Shown in pieces: positions 1 to 8,076 of a stretch of 64,000 bases of DNA (position 1 is its first letter; every line of letters begins with the position of its first letter). The notes beneath the pieces are model-generated. The model did not search any database. It saw nothing but the letters and a program-made list of their open reading frames with translations, and had not been told where the DNA came from. The position numbers and the translations under genes are program-made. This DNA is from Acinetobacter lwoffii (GTDB lineage Bacteria; Pseudomonadota; Gammaproteobacteria; Pseudomonadales; Moraxellaceae), in the NCBI RefSeq assembly GCF_019343495.1, contig NZ_CP072550.1, positions 62,001-126,000 of the forward strand, read 5' to 3'.

Positions 1-1
1 T

Positions 2-178
2 TCATTGGGTTTTGAGCGTTATTGCCATCATTGCAATGGCTATGAACCACTGGATCGCTTTTATTATCATTCTGATACCAAAACCTATGAAGCAGTTTGC
101 AAGCCTTGTTATGTTCCTCATTACAAGCCTTACAAAATGAAAAAACGTATGACCAGTACGGTTGAAGAATATATTTAA
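2..178 (+). CDS. C-terminus of a small zinc-ribbon-like protein (5' end outside window)
   Basis: An open frame enters from the left edge and ends at TAA 176-178, giving 58 residues. It carries two CxxC pairs (YCHHC near the start and CKPC about 30 residues later), spaced like a four-cysteine zinc ribbon, followed by a basic tail. The family is not recognised. The gene is followed by an A-tract and a hairpin that TnaphA6 has split, so it probably once ended in a bidirectional terminator. Coding status rests on codon-like composition and the cysteine spacing. Confidence 0.5.
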   Translation, partial: SLGFERYCHHCNGYEPLDRFYYHSDTKTYEAVCKPCYVPHYKPYKMKKRMTSTVEEYI

Positions 179-203
179 TCATTAACTAGAACTCAAAAAG
201 ATG

Positions 204-1290
204 GGCGAATTCAAACATGAGGTGCGACAGTTTCAAAAGCCATATGATAATCAACAAGCTGAGCAAATTTCTCTAATGGTGTAAGCCAATCTAACGCCTT
301 TCTAGGACGAGTATTCAGTGACATGGCAACTTGATTTAAATAATGCTGATCTGCCTGATTTAAATCAATCCCTTTAGGTAAATATTGCCTAATTAAACCA
401 TTCATATTTTCGCATGTGCCTTTTTGCCAGGGTGAATGTGGGTCACAGAAATATACATCTATGCCTAAATCTTCTTCGAGTATTTTATGTTCTGACATCT
501 CACGTCCACGGTCATAGGTCAACGTTTTACGCACTTCTGCAGGTAAATATTTCAGAGCTTCAGTTAAAGCCTTGCGCACTGATTCTGCCTTTGCATCAGG
601 TAATGTTGCCAAGATACAGAGCCGTGTATTTCGTTCAATAAGTGTTGCTATCGAACTTTTATTGTCTTTACCTTTAATTAAATCAGCTTCCCAATGACCC
701 GGTATTTTTCTTTCTTGAACTTCGGCTGGGCGCTCATGAATAGTTTTAATATCCTGTAATATAGAATCTTTTTTAGGTTCACCGTTAGCTTTTCGCTTTT
801 TATTTTCATGACGTAGACAGGATAATAAGTCTTTTTTCAACTCACCCTTGGGTAATGCTCGTATCGTTGAATAAATCGTTGTATGGCTTACATTCATTGT
901 TTGATCCAAATCAGGAAATGTCTTTAAACGCTTTGCTATTTGCTGAGGAGACCATAAACAACGGATCGCTTCAACAATAAATTTCCAGAGGATTGAATCG
1001 ATTTTGAGTTTTCTGTGACCACGTCTACGTCTAGCAAAAGTGTTATCAGAAGCATATTGAGCTTGATAAACGTCATTGATGCTATTTCTTTTAAGCTCAC
1101 GATAGATCGTACTAGGATGTCTTTTAATAAGTTCAGCAAATTTTCTGGCTGAAAAGCCTTCTTTTCTTGACTCAAGCATTAATGCAGTACGATCTTCAAA
1201 GTTAAGATGATGGTATGACAATTTTATATACTCCATAAACCCTTTAAATTAATTAGGTGGTTTATGTCGCACTTCAAGTTTTACTCTGCC
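204..1290 (-). mobile_element. ISAba125 copy 1 (IS30 family)
   Basis: The ends are imperfect inverted repeats: GGCGAATTCAAACATGAGG at the left and, read inward from the right, GGCAGAGTAAAACTTGAAG, both followed by TGCGACA. The length of 1,087 bp agrees with ISAba125. One intact transposase gene on the minus strand fills most of the element. Confidence 0.93.
211..1236 (-). CDS. ISAba125 transposase, copy 1
   Basis: A 341-residue IS30-family DDE transposase. The N-terminus (about residues 5-60) has the IS30 helix-turn-helix with LSYHHLNFEDR and a HPSTIYRELKRN recognition helix. The catalytic core has GHWEADLIKG (first Asp near 184), TYDRGREMSEH (second Asp), and the C-terminal KGTCENMNGLIRQYLPKG (Glu). 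The start ATG at 1236 lies just inside the right inverted repeat. It is identical to the second copy and appears intact. Confidence 0.95.
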   Translation of the reverse strand: MEYIKLSYHHLNFEDRTALMLESRKEGFSARKFAELIKRHPSTIYRELKRNSINDVYQAQYASDNTFARRRRGHRKLKIDSILWKFIVEAIRCLWSPQQIAKRLKTFPDLDQTMNVSHTTIYSTIRALPKGELKKDLLSCLRHENKKRKANGEPKKDSILQDIKTIHERPAEVQERKIPGHWEADLIKGKDNKSSIATLIERNTRLCILATLPDAKAESVRKALTEALKYLPAEVRKTLTYDRGREMSEHKILEEDLGIDVYFCDPHSPWQKGTCENMNGLIRQYLPKGIDLNQADQHYLNQVAMSLNTRPRKALDWLTPLEKFAQLVDYHMAFETVAPHV

Positions 1291-1315
1291 AAGTATTTTT
1301 AGATAATGCTTGGAA

Positions 1316-2095
1316 TCAATTCAATTCATCAAGTTTTAAAAAATAATTCCTTTTGTCAGGTCTATCATTTTTTAAATGCTTTAAAAATATTTTCGCAGTT
1401 TCCTCCGATGCATCCTCTCTTAGGCAACGTTCAACAAAGGATATATCTACAAATTCATCTGCTAACCCAGCACGACCAAGATCTAAAAAATAAATTTCAT
1501 TGAATTTATCTATAAAAATATTACTATCCGTGATATCGCCATGAGAAAAAACCAATCTTTCTTCAACACGAGTCTCGGTTAACTCATTCCATAGACTTAG
1601 GTAAGTTTTATGGTCTCCCCATAATTCAGTGTCAAAATCATCTTGATCTATATCGTCAAGGAGTTGGTTATCAATAAAAAATTTTGACTCTTTTAACCGA
1701 TGATCAATGTTTGAAATAAATGGACAATCAATAATAGCAATTGAATTTAACAGATTGAGTGCCTCCTTATAGATAGCAAGCAATTCTTGGTCTGTTAAAA
1801 AAAGCGCTGAAATTGGTTTTGCATTGATCGCTTTAGTGATCATGAATTCAAACTGCTCATCCTGAAAAGTCATGATGAGTTCAGGCACCTTTAATTTCTC
1901 AGAGAGCCAACTCAACATTTTCGCTTCACGAGAGACACTGTATGTGGTCTCTGTATATAAAGTGCTAGATCGCTTAAGAAAAAAAGTTTCATTATTTCGA
2001 TTAAAAGAATAAACATCCGATGGCGACTGACCAATTTTATTTGGCTCTAAAACGCTGTTTCCGATAAATTGTTGAATAATATTGGGCAATTCCAT
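1316..2095 (-). CDS. aphA6: aminoglycoside 3'-phosphotransferase type VI, APH(3')-VI
   Basis: A 259-residue cytoplasmic kinase that phosphorylates the 3'-OH of kanamycin, neomycin and amikacin. The sequence matches what I know of APH(3')-VIa from Acinetobacter throughout. Kinase landmarks are the FFLKR lysine near residue 41, the catalytic loop SHGDITDSNIF near 185-195, and DLGRAG (metal-binding DxG) near 205. ATG at 2095 is preferred over the TTG one codon upstream because AAAAGGAAAA sits at Shine-Dalgarno distance. It lies between the two ISAba125 copies and is read from a hybrid promoter at the end of copy 2. The variant (a or b) was not checked against a reference. Confidence 0.96.
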   Translation of the reverse strand: MELPNIIQQFIGNSVLEPNKIGQSPSDVYSFNRNNETFFLKRSSTLYTETTYSVSREAKMLSWLSEKLKVPELIMTFQDEQFEFMITKAINAKPISALFLTDQELLAIYKEALNLLNSIAIIDCPFISNIDHRLKESKFFIDNQLLDDIDQDDFDTELWGDHKTYLSLWNELTETRVEERLVFSHGDITDSNIFIDKFNEIYFLDLGRAGLADEFVDISFVERCLREDASEETAKIFLKHLKNDRPDKRNYFLKLDELN

Positions 2096-2170
2096 CAAGT
2101 TTTCCTTTTATTCAGCATTAAAAACCCCGCAAATGCGAGGCCTAGTAAATAGATGATCTTAATTTGGTTC

Positions 2171-2199
2171 ACTGTAGCAAAAATATGGGGCGAATTCAA
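2171..2199 (-). promoter_or_regulatory. hybrid ISAba125 promoter for aphA6
   Basis: On the minus strand, TTGAAT (2194-2199) lies inside the terminal repeat of ISAba125 copy 2. After exactly 17 bases it is followed by TACAGT (2171-2176) in the flanking DNA, 76 bases upstream of the aphA6 start. The -35 comes from the IS and the -10 from the captured segment. The same ISAba125 -35/-10 arrangement is described for blaNDM-1. Confidence 0.85.
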
Positions 2200-3275
2200 A
2201 CATGAGGTGCGACAGTTTCAAAAGCCATATGATAATCAACAAGCTGAGCAAATTTCTCTAATGGTGTAAGCCAATCTAACGCCTTTCTAGGACGAGTATT
2301 CAGTGACATGGCAACTTGATTTAAATAATGCTGATCTGCCTGATTTAAATCAATCCCTTTAGGTAAATATTGCCTAATTAAACCATTCATATTTTCGCAT
2401 GTGCCTTTTTGCCAGGGTGAATGTGGGTCACAGAAATATACATCTATGCCTAAATCTTCTTCGAGTATTTTATGTTCTGACATCTCACGTCCACGGTCAT
2501 AGGTCAACGTTTTACGCACTTCTGCAGGTAAATATTTCAGAGCTTCAGTTAAAGCCTTGCGCACTGATTCTGCCTTTGCATCAGGTAATGTTGCCAAGAT
2601 ACAGAGCCGTGTATTTCGTTCAATAAGTGTTGCTATCGAACTTTTATTGTCTTTACCTTTAATTAAATCAGCTTCCCAATGACCCGGTATTTTTCTTTCT
2701 TGAACTTCGGCTGGGCGCTCATGAATAGTTTTAATATCCTGTAATATAGAATCTTTTTTAGGTTCACCGTTAGCTTTTCGCTTTTTATTTTCATGACGTA
2801 GACAGGATAATAAGTCTTTTTTCAACTCACCCTTGGGTAATGCTCGTATCGTTGAATAAATCGTTGTATGGCTTACATTCATTGTTTGATCCAAATCAGG
2901 AAATGTCTTTAAACGCTTTGCTATTTGCTGAGGAGACCATAAACAACGGATCGCTTCAACAATAAATTTCCAGAGGATTGAATCGATTTTGAGTTTTCTG
3001 TGACCACGTCTACGTCTAGCAAAAGTGTTATCAGAAGCATATTGAGCTTGATAAACGTCATTGATGCTATTTCTTTTAAGCTCACGATAGATCGTACTAG
3101 GATGTCTTTTAATAAGTTCAGCAAATTTTCTGGCTGAAAAGCCTTCTTTTCTTGACTCAAGCATTAATGCAGTACGATCTTCAAAGTTAAGATGATGGTA
3201 TGACAATTTTATATACTCCATAAACCCTTTAAATTAATTAGGTGGTTTATGTCGCACTTCAAGTTTTACTCTGCC
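2189..3275 (-). mobile_element. ISAba125 copy 2 (IS30 family)
   Basis: Identical to copy 1 over 1,087 bp at a fixed offset of 1,985 bases and in the same orientation. Its left terminal repeat supplies the -35 box for aphA6. Its right end abuts the ATG target duplication. Confidence 0.93.
2196..3221 (-). CDS. ISAba125 transposase, copy 2
   Basis: A 341-residue IS30-family transposase, residue-for-residue identical to copy 1, with intact DDE motifs. Transposase from either copy could act on the outer ends and mobilise the whole unit. Perfect identity of the two copies fits recent assembly or movement of the transposon. Confidence 0.95.
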   Translation of the reverse strand: MEYIKLSYHHLNFEDRTALMLESRKEGFSARKFAELIKRHPSTIYRELKRNSINDVYQAQYASDNTFARRRRGHRKLKIDSILWKFIVEAIRCLWSPQQIAKRLKTFPDLDQTMNVSHTTIYSTIRALPKGELKKDLLSCLRHENKKRKANGEPKKDSILQDIKTIHERPAEVQERKIPGHWEADLIKGKDNKSSIATLIERNTRLCILATLPDAKAESVRKALTEALKYLPAEVRKTLTYDRGREMSEHKILEEDLGIDVYFCDPHSPWQKGTCENMNGLIRQYLPKGIDLNQADQHYLNQVAMSLNTRPRKALDWLTPLEKFAQLVDYHMAFETVAPHV

Positions 3276-3307
3276 ATGGCAACTATTAATTATTGCCATC
3301 TTTTTTT
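3276..3307 (+). terminator. terminator split by TnaphA6
   Basis: ATGGCAA (3276-3282) pairs with TTGCCAT (3293-3299), followed by seven T from 3301. The ATG target duplication is the first part of the left arm, and the A-tract before the left end of TnaphA6 (AAAAAG, 196-200) would have been the other side. The transposon therefore entered at the foot of an intrinsic, probably bidirectional, terminator of the zinc-ribbon gene. Confidence 0.7.
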
Positions 3308-3407
3308 GATATAGATCTATGTAATCAGGTTATTTTAATATGTGAGCCTTATTTTATTTAATTAAATATAAATAATTGATATTAGTTTTATTCAACGTAT
3401 ACGGTGA

Positions 3408-3423
3408 TTTTAATTGATTAAAA
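3408..3423. repeat. dispersed near-palindrome, copy e
   Basis: TTTTAATTGATTAAAA lies 138 bases upstream of the next start codon (3561). It shares the AATTGATTAAAA core with four longer copies elsewhere but has GGTGA in place of CGATG. The rest of 3308-3542 is AT-rich and shows no gene. Confidence 0.5.
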
Positions 3424-3560
3424 TATTTTAATTACTGAACCACTACCGTTGTTAAATTCAGCTTCATTAATATTTTAAGGAAAAAATTATAAACGCCACT
3501 TAATAACTATTATGGAATCTCAGATGTAGAGCACACGGCTCAAAACTTGGAGATTTTAAA

Positions 3561-4709
3561 ATGTCACATTTCACAGTTGCAGTAGTTACCACCCCTGATG
3601 GTGATGTTGTAGATGCCCTAGAACCATTTTACGAATTTGAATGCTCAGGCATTAAAAACAAATATTGCATTTCAGAATCATCATTGGACGAAATTAAAGA
3701 CCAATACGAATCGACAGAAATCACTTTGATGAAAAACTCAAAGCCTATCATAGATGATGGTGAAGAACGCTATGCGTTTCTTGACGACCCTCGTTTCGTG
3801 CGTGATGCAACAGACTTAGAGCTTTATGCCATCAAAAACAACAAAGGTGATATTTTTGCTGACTTCCCGAACGGCGGTAAGCATTTATCAGTGGTACAGG
3901 TCAAAAACGATGATGGTACGTACTCAAGTCGCATTCGTGATTTAGGCATGTTCATTCAATGGCATCAAAAAGATGTGCCATGTACTGAAGTGTTTGAGCT
4001 TCAACAGTTCATTAACTGGTATAACGAAAAAGTTACGCCGACTGTTTTGACAGGTGAAAAACCTGATGAAAGTTGGACAGAATGGATAGAGCTTGATGCT
4101 GACGGTAAAGTGGTCGATTACTTCACCACCACCAACCCGAATCCGAAATACGATTGGTATGAAATCGGAGGACGTTGGAAAAACATGCTGTTGCGTCTTG
4201 ATGGACGAAAAGTGGATAGCTGCCCGATTGGTGAGCTAGATTTTGAAACCGAAATCAACCGCTTAAAAACCGAAGCTAACCGTGTTTATGACTATTTTGA
4301 GAAGTGTATCGGTGATGCTTCACGTACTTGGCGGTCATGGGCTGATGTTTGGTCTGATGAATCAATCGAATCAGTGAACGATAAGCGTAATTTCTATCAT
4401 AACCAAGATGCAATCTTATTAATGAAAGCCAGTGATACGGATAACCTGTTTGGCATATTCGGACATGAATTTGATGAATTTTTGGTGAGCCGTGAAGAAT
4501 TCCTAGCTAAAAAATCAGCAAACCCATTCGGTACATACTGTTTCTTAGATGCGACCAGTGGTGATGAAATAGGCGACTGGACAGGTTCAGAGTGTGGCAT
4601 GTTTGGACTGGATATTCGCAAGGAAGAAGATTGGGAAAACAAAAACCAAGCCTTGCTCAAGAGCTTTCCAAGCGACTATATAATCACGATTGTTGATTGC
4701 CATATCTAA
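3561..4709 (+). CDS. hypothetical protein with phage-type WYEIGGRW motif
   Basis: A 382-residue acidic soluble protein of unknown function. It begins MSHFTVAVVTT and contains NPKYDWYEIGGRW near residue 205. Both features recur in a family of phage and plasmid proteins that start MSHFTVLV. No catalytic motif was found. ATG at 3561 is preceded by AAACTTGGAGATTTTAAA, a leader shared with five other plus-strand genes here. A terminator follows directly, so it is probably monocistronic. The role may lie in host takeover or early plasmid establishment, but that is only a guess from its phage relatives. Confidence 0.8.
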   Translation: MSHFTVAVVTTPDGDVVDALEPFYEFECSGIKNKYCISESSLDEIKDQYESTEITLMKNSKPIIDDGEERYAFLDDPRFVRDATDLELYAIKNNKGDIFADFPNGGKHLSVVQVKNDDGTYSSRIRDLGMFIQWHQKDVPCTEVFELQQFINWYNEKVTPTVLTGEKPDESWTEWIELDADGKVVDYFTTTNPNPKYDWYEIGGRWKNMLLRLDGRKVDSCPIGELDFETEINRLKTEANRVYDYFEKCIGDASRTWRSWADVWSDESIESVNDKRNFYHNQDAILLMKASDTDNLFGIFGHEFDEFLVSREEFLAKKSANPFGTYCFLDATSGDEIGDWTGSECGMFGLDIRKEEDWENKNQALLKSFPSDYIITIVDCHI

Positions 4710-4719
4710 AACCCAAACA

Positions 4720-4752
4720 GGGATAAGCGTAAAACCTTATCCCTTTTCTTTT
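4720..4752 (+). terminator. intrinsic terminator after the 382-residue gene
   Basis: GGGATAAG (4720-4727) pairs with CTTATCCC (4736-4743), followed by TTTTCTTTT. It lies 10 bases after the stop codon at 4709. Confidence 0.8.
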
Positions 4753-4773
4753 GGGTATTTTTTAAAATGCATT

Positions 4774-4797
4774 CGATGTTTTTTTAATTGATTAAAA
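4774..4797. repeat. dispersed near-palindrome, copy a
   Basis: CGATG, seven T, then AATTGATTAAAA, immediately downstream of a terminator and upstream of the 51-codon gene at 4893. A TATAAT hexamer occurs about 55 bases further on. GCATT before it and GGTTT after it are also shared with copy b. Confidence 0.75.
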
Positions 4798-4892
4798 AGG
4801 TTTTGAATTTTTAAATTTTAAGAAAAATTAAACAGCTATTGCGCTTTGTATAATGAATATAGATTTAATCACTATCCTAAAGGGCTTTTAAT

Positions 4893-5048
4893 ATGTGGAA
4901 TACATTAGTTTTAATTCGTAAAACCGCAACGTCAAAAGAAATAAAAGACAAAGCTGATATGTATTTAAGCCAGTTAAATACTGCAACCATTTCAGCATCT
5001 CTTAAAGCTGAAATACTCTCTTTTATCGAATCTGTTTTAAACGATTAA
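4893..5048 (+). CDS. small hypothetical protein (51 aa)
   Basis: ATG 4893 to TAA 5046-5048, with AAAGGG 10-15 bases upstream of the start. The product (MWNTLVLIRKTATSKEIKD...) is short, polar and helical in appearance, without membrane segments or cysteines. It lies between repeat copy a and the gene at 5087, 38 bases upstream of that gene, and could be co-transcribed with it. Function unknown. Confidence 0.55.
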   Translation: MWNTLVLIRKTATSKEIKDKADMYLSQLNTATISASLKAEILSFIESVLND

Positions 5049-5086
5049 TCAACTTAGGCTCAACGCCTACAACTTGGAGAAACCCC

Positions 5087-5512
5087 ATGAATTACTACAA
5101 CACATTCACCATTCCATGCAATTTTAAAGTACAGCACATTGAAGATGGTCAATTTGTCGTGTTTTTTGCTGATGGCACTCAGTTAAGTTACCAGATTGAA
5201 AACACCAGTAAGGTTAAATGGATTGAACCTGAAGCATTCAGTTTAGAGCAAGTACGCCTAAGCTCAAAAGAGCCAATCAATGCCGATGATATTGACATCA
5301 TTAAGTATGCTTCATACCGCTTAATTGCTGACACGCCATTGATTGATGATGATGGTAGCAATCCTGAACCTGATTGCCTTTACTGCAAAAAATCTAGTGA
5401 CACTCTTAACAGCCTCATACTTCAAGTCACTGAAGCACATACCCTCTCATGTTGGCTACTGACATCAAACGGCGTTCATATCCTAGATATTAATGAATTG
5501 ACTGAAGCTTAA
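5087..5512 (+). CDS. hypothetical protein (141 aa)
   Basis: A 141-residue acidic protein with no recognised domain. A CLYCKK motif near residue 105 holds two cysteines, and the N-terminal half reads like a small beta-strand fold (FKVQHIEDGQFVVFFADG). The start is fixed by AACTTGGAG eight bases upstream, the same leader as its neighbours. It is followed by a strong hairpin at 5520-5552. Confidence 0.75.
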   Translation: MNYYNTFTIPCNFKVQHIEDGQFVVFFADGTQLSYQIENTSKVKWIEPEAFSLEQVRLSSKEPINADDIDIIKYASYRLIADTPLIDDDGSNPEPDCLYCKKSSDTLNSLILQVTEAHTLSCWLLTSNGVHILDINELTEA

Positions 5513-5519
5513 TAACAAC

Positions 5520-5552
5520 AACCAGTGAAGCATGTCTATTGCTTCACTGGTT
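5520..5552 (+). terminator. 12-bp perfect hairpin
   Basis: AACCAGTGAAGC (5520-5531) pairs perfectly with GCTTCACTGGTT (5541-5552), just after the stop codon at 5512. No T-run follows, so it may be a transcript-stabilising or Rho-associated structure rather than a classical intrinsic terminator. Confidence 0.6.
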
Positions 5553-5571
5553 GGCAGTTGAAAACCGCATT

Positions 5572-5594
5572 CGATGTTTTTTAATTGATTAAAA
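5572..5594. repeat. dispersed near-palindrome, copy b
   Basis: CGATG, six T, then AATTGATTAAAA, in the 335-base gap between 5512 and 5848. The rest of the gap is AT-rich with a short GC-rich patch (GCCAGCGCTAGATCTGGC, an imperfect inverted repeat near 5619-5636). A 65-codon open frame across it has no leader and was not accepted as a gene. Confidence 0.75.
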
Positions 5595-5847
5595 AAAGGT
5601 TTAGAAATTTGGTTGTGGCCAGCGCTAGATCTGGCGCACCAGGATCAATGCTTATTTGTATGGTACCTTAATTGCTTCCATCATTTTAATAGCATCCTCA
5701 TTACTATTTTTAGCTGCTATCTGTTAAAAGTCGCAGCAAGGACCAGTAAAACAATAATAAAAATAAATAATTTTAAAAAAGTTTTTGGTTTAGGTTCTAT
5801 CTTAAAATAAACATATTGAAGCAGAAAGCTTAAAACTTGGAGTTGAA

Positions 5848-6804
5848 ATGGTTACTATTAATGAATTACTTAGCAAAAACCTTGATCGCAAATATGGTCC
5901 AATTGAAGCGCATGAAGTTATAGAACTTGTTCGTGTAACTCGTGCGCCAGAATCAATAAATAACCCTTCAATGCCATCAGTTAGAATTTCTACTGCAGAT
6001 CTGCACCATATGGTTGAACAAGCTAAAAAGTTCAATTTGTGGGAAGAATGGTCCACCAAGGTTTTAGCAACTGAGTTGCCATACAACCCTTATCTTAAGC
6101 CAGTGTTTACAGGTCATAGTTTCCCACGTTCTAGCATGTCTACTGACAACTACGAAGCATTAGTACGCTCTACGTTAGTGCCGGTGCTACTACCTGAAGA
6201 TAAAAAGTCTTTTATCAACCTGAATGACAAAGTTATGTCATTTAACAACCTCATGTTTGATATGCCCGATGCGATGGTGAACCATCTCATGACTGGTAAA
6301 AAACTTTGGCTATATGCAAAAAATGGGCAAGTGGTCTGGTATACCCGTGCTGAGTATGAGGCGCAAACCAAGTGGAACCAGGCTGAACAGGATGCTAAGA
6401 AAAAAATTACTGCATTGTTTGAATTATTCAATGCGCTGCAACAAGCTAAACCGATCTTTGATGCTATCGATCAGAAGAAAAACTTCAGTGCTTTACCGTT
6501 CAAATGGTTCACTGGTGTAAAAATTGTAATGTCAGGCTTGTCAGCTGGATCATGGGGCGATGGTGAAAAATCAAATACAGTGACTCACTTGGTTTTTGAT
6601 GAAGACTACTCAGGATCTAAATTGGTTCGTGAGAAAAACCAGTACTTGTGCTCAGCTGGAGGCTTATTCCCTGCAGATGAAGCAAAGAAAGAATTCAAAA
6701 TGAAAGTAGGTGAAGTTACCGTGGACACGGTACCGCACCTTGTTACATGTAAAGTGTGCCTAAAACGTATTTTTACGCAACTTGCATTAACTCAATCTAA
6801 TTAA
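5848..6804 (+). CDS. hypothetical protein (318 aa)
   Basis: A 318-residue soluble protein of unknown function. The C-terminus holds a CKVC pair and an upstream cysteine (YLCSAGG), a possible incomplete metal site. No enzymatic motif was recognised. The start is set by AAACTTGGAG six bases upstream of ATG 5848. The 22 bases around this leader are nearly identical to those before the gene at 41882. The next gene follows 22 bases after the stop, so the two probably form an operon. Confidence 0.75.
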   Translation: MVTINELLSKNLDRKYGPIEAHEVIELVRVTRAPESINNPSMPSVRISTADLHHMVEQAKKFNLWEEWSTKVLATELPYNPYLKPVFTGHSFPRSSMSTDNYEALVRSTLVPVLLPEDKKSFINLNDKVMSFNNLMFDMPDAMVNHLMTGKKLWLYAKNGQVVWYTRAEYEAQTKWNQAEQDAKKKITALFELFNALQQAKPIFDAIDQKKNFSALPFKWFTGVKIVMSGLSAGSWGDGEKSNTVTHLVFDEDYSGSKLVREKNQYLCSAGGLFPADEAKKEFKMKVGEVTVDTVPHLVTCKVCLKRIFTQLALTQSN

Positions 6805-6826
6805 TCAAATTTATAGGGTGTTCATC

Positions 6827-7255
6827 ATGAATAACAAAACAATTGCCAAAAAAATGATTAACCAAGTTAAATCGGTTATCACTGACCCTCAAGCAAAAAG
6901 CTTGTTGGCTGCTTATCACGTAGAGACGTCATTTACCCACTTCTACGAAACACACAGCCACATTTACTTGGTTGGTAAAGACATTACTGCAGTCATGGCC
7001 AAACATTTTCCATACTTCACGTTTAAGACTCGTGATAACAAGAAAGCCCGTCACGGTATTGGCGATGGCTCAATGTCTGATTGCTTAAACAAGCTGCGCC
7101 GTGTGTATCGCTTAGAAATCAAAAAACCGATTAGCGAGAAGTTTATCGCTGAAGCTGGTGCACCGACTTTCACAAAAAGCCAATCTGTAAGTCCTGTTGC
7201 TTATTTGATTGATGAAGTTGTGCAACTGTCTTTGCACATTAAAGACTTAAACTGA
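6827..7255 (+). CDS. hypothetical basic protein (142 aa)
   Basis: A 142-residue lysine- and histidine-rich protein without a recognised domain. ATG 6827 follows AGGGTG at good spacing and is preferred over an in-frame GTG three codons earlier. The last ten codons lie inside the 441-bp repeat (7227-7667), so a fragment of this gene's 3' end is repeated beside the integron at 22463. It is probably co-transcribed with the preceding gene. Confidence 0.7.
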   Translation: MNNKTIAKKMINQVKSVITDPQAKSLLAAYHVETSFTHFYETHSHIYLVGKDITAVMAKHFPYFTFKTRDNKKARHGIGDGSMSDCLNKLRRVYRLEIKKPISEKFIAEAGAPTFTKSQSVSPVAYLIDEVVQLSLHIKDLN

Positions 7256-7667
7256 TGAATCATAAAATCAATAACTTACATTAGGTATGATTCAGTAAAT
7301 TTACATTATAGTTCTAAACTCAATGAACTTTGAGTTTAGATAACCAATCCATTTATGACATAATAGTTGTAAATTTACTTATGTTTGAGTTTACCTATTC
7401 CAAATATCCAATAAGTAAATAAAACGGTGATTGCAAGTGATATAAAAATGACTATTGGGGATGGTACTTGCATTGGACTCAACCAAAATCCAAATAAAAT
7501 ACATGCAACAAATGCACTGCTACAAAGAAACAACTTAAAAAATACCACAAGTATTGAATCTGATTTTTTCGTAATATTCATTCAAACTTCCTCTTTGAGT
7601 TTACAACTATATTGTTAAAGTTTAGAACATTAATGTCATTTTTGAGACTTTAATGGTCAGTCACAGC
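7227..7667. repeat. 441-bp direct repeat, left copy
   Basis: Identical to 22463-22903 at an offset of 15,236 bases. It contains the 3' end of the 142-residue gene, a 10-bp-arm palindrome (7314-7323 with 7330-7339) and the 68-codon gene. The left boundary is continuous with plasmid DNA, and the right boundary breaks directly into tniA. Together with the right copy it brackets the integron. Confidence 0.95.
7375..7581 (-). CDS. small two-helix membrane protein, copy 1
   Basis: A 68-residue protein with two hydrophobic segments (about residues 10-29 and 37-60) and a basic tail GKLKHK. ATG 7581 is preceded by GAGGAAG. The segment upstream of its start and the segment beyond its stop share an inverted motif (TATAGTT-S-TAAACTCAA), so the gene sits between inverted copies of a promoter- or operator-like sequence. 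Function unknown; size and membrane character would fit a toxin, immunity or surface-exclusion protein, but nothing proves it. Confidence 0.6.
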   Translation of the reverse strand: MNITKKSDSILVVFFKLFLCSSAFVACILFGFWLSPMQVPSPIVIFISLAITVLFTYWIFGIGKLKHK

Positions 7668-8074
7668 GGCGTGAACGCTGGCCGTCCTTTCTGATCCGGC
7701 GCGATCCGCGCGACATCAGCCGTATCTGGGTCCTGGAACCGGAGGGACAGCATTACCTGGAAATTCCCTACCGTACCTTGTCGCATCCGGCTGTCACCCT
7801 CTGGGAACAACGGCAGGCGCTGGCGAAACTGCGGCAGCAAGGGCGCGAACAGGTGGATGAGTCGGCGCTGTTCCGCATGATCGGCCAGATGCGTGAGATT
7901 GTGACCAGCGCGCAGAAGGCCACACGCAAGGCGCGGCGTGACGCGGATCGCCGCCAGCACCTCAAGACATCAGCTCGGCCGGACAAGCCCGTTCCGCCGG
8001 ATACGGATATTGCCGACCCGCAGGCAGACAACTTGCCACCCGCCAAACCGTTCGACCAGATTGAGGAGTGGTAG
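7668..8074 (+). pseudogene. tniA: tniA 3' fragment (Tn402 transposase)
   Basis: The frame ending at TAG 8072-8074 encodes only the last 135 or so residues of TniA (from RRERWPSFLIRRDPRDISR to PFDQIEEW). The DDE catalytic core and DNA-binding domains are gone, so it cannot transpose. The 5' break coincides exactly with the end of the 441-bp repeat. tniB begins immediately after it, as in Tn402-type transposons. Confidence 0.9.
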
Positions 8075-8076
8075 CC

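Larger units (their letters stand above)
204..3275. mobile_element. TnaphA6, composite transposon of two ISAba125 copies around aphA6
   Basis: Two identical 1,087-bp ISAba125 copies lie in direct orientation on either side of aphA6. The three bases before the first copy (ATG, 201-203) are repeated after the second copy (ATG, 3276-3278). The inner flanks differ (AAG after copy 1, TGG before copy 2). This shows that the whole 3,072-bp unit moved in one event with the 3-bp duplication expected for an IS30-family element. TnaphA6 is known from Acinetobacter plasmids as a carrier of amikacin resistance. Confidence 0.95.

Noticed and set aside
5613..5810. 65-codon plus-strand open frame
   Set aside because: No ribosome site or shared leader, and its composition is like the surrounding AT-rich gap.
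7227..7667. XerC/XerD (pdif) site as the cause of the integron insertion
   Set aside because: No 28-base pattern with XerC and XerD half-sites was seen at either boundary; the 441-bp repeat is too long and of the wrong form.
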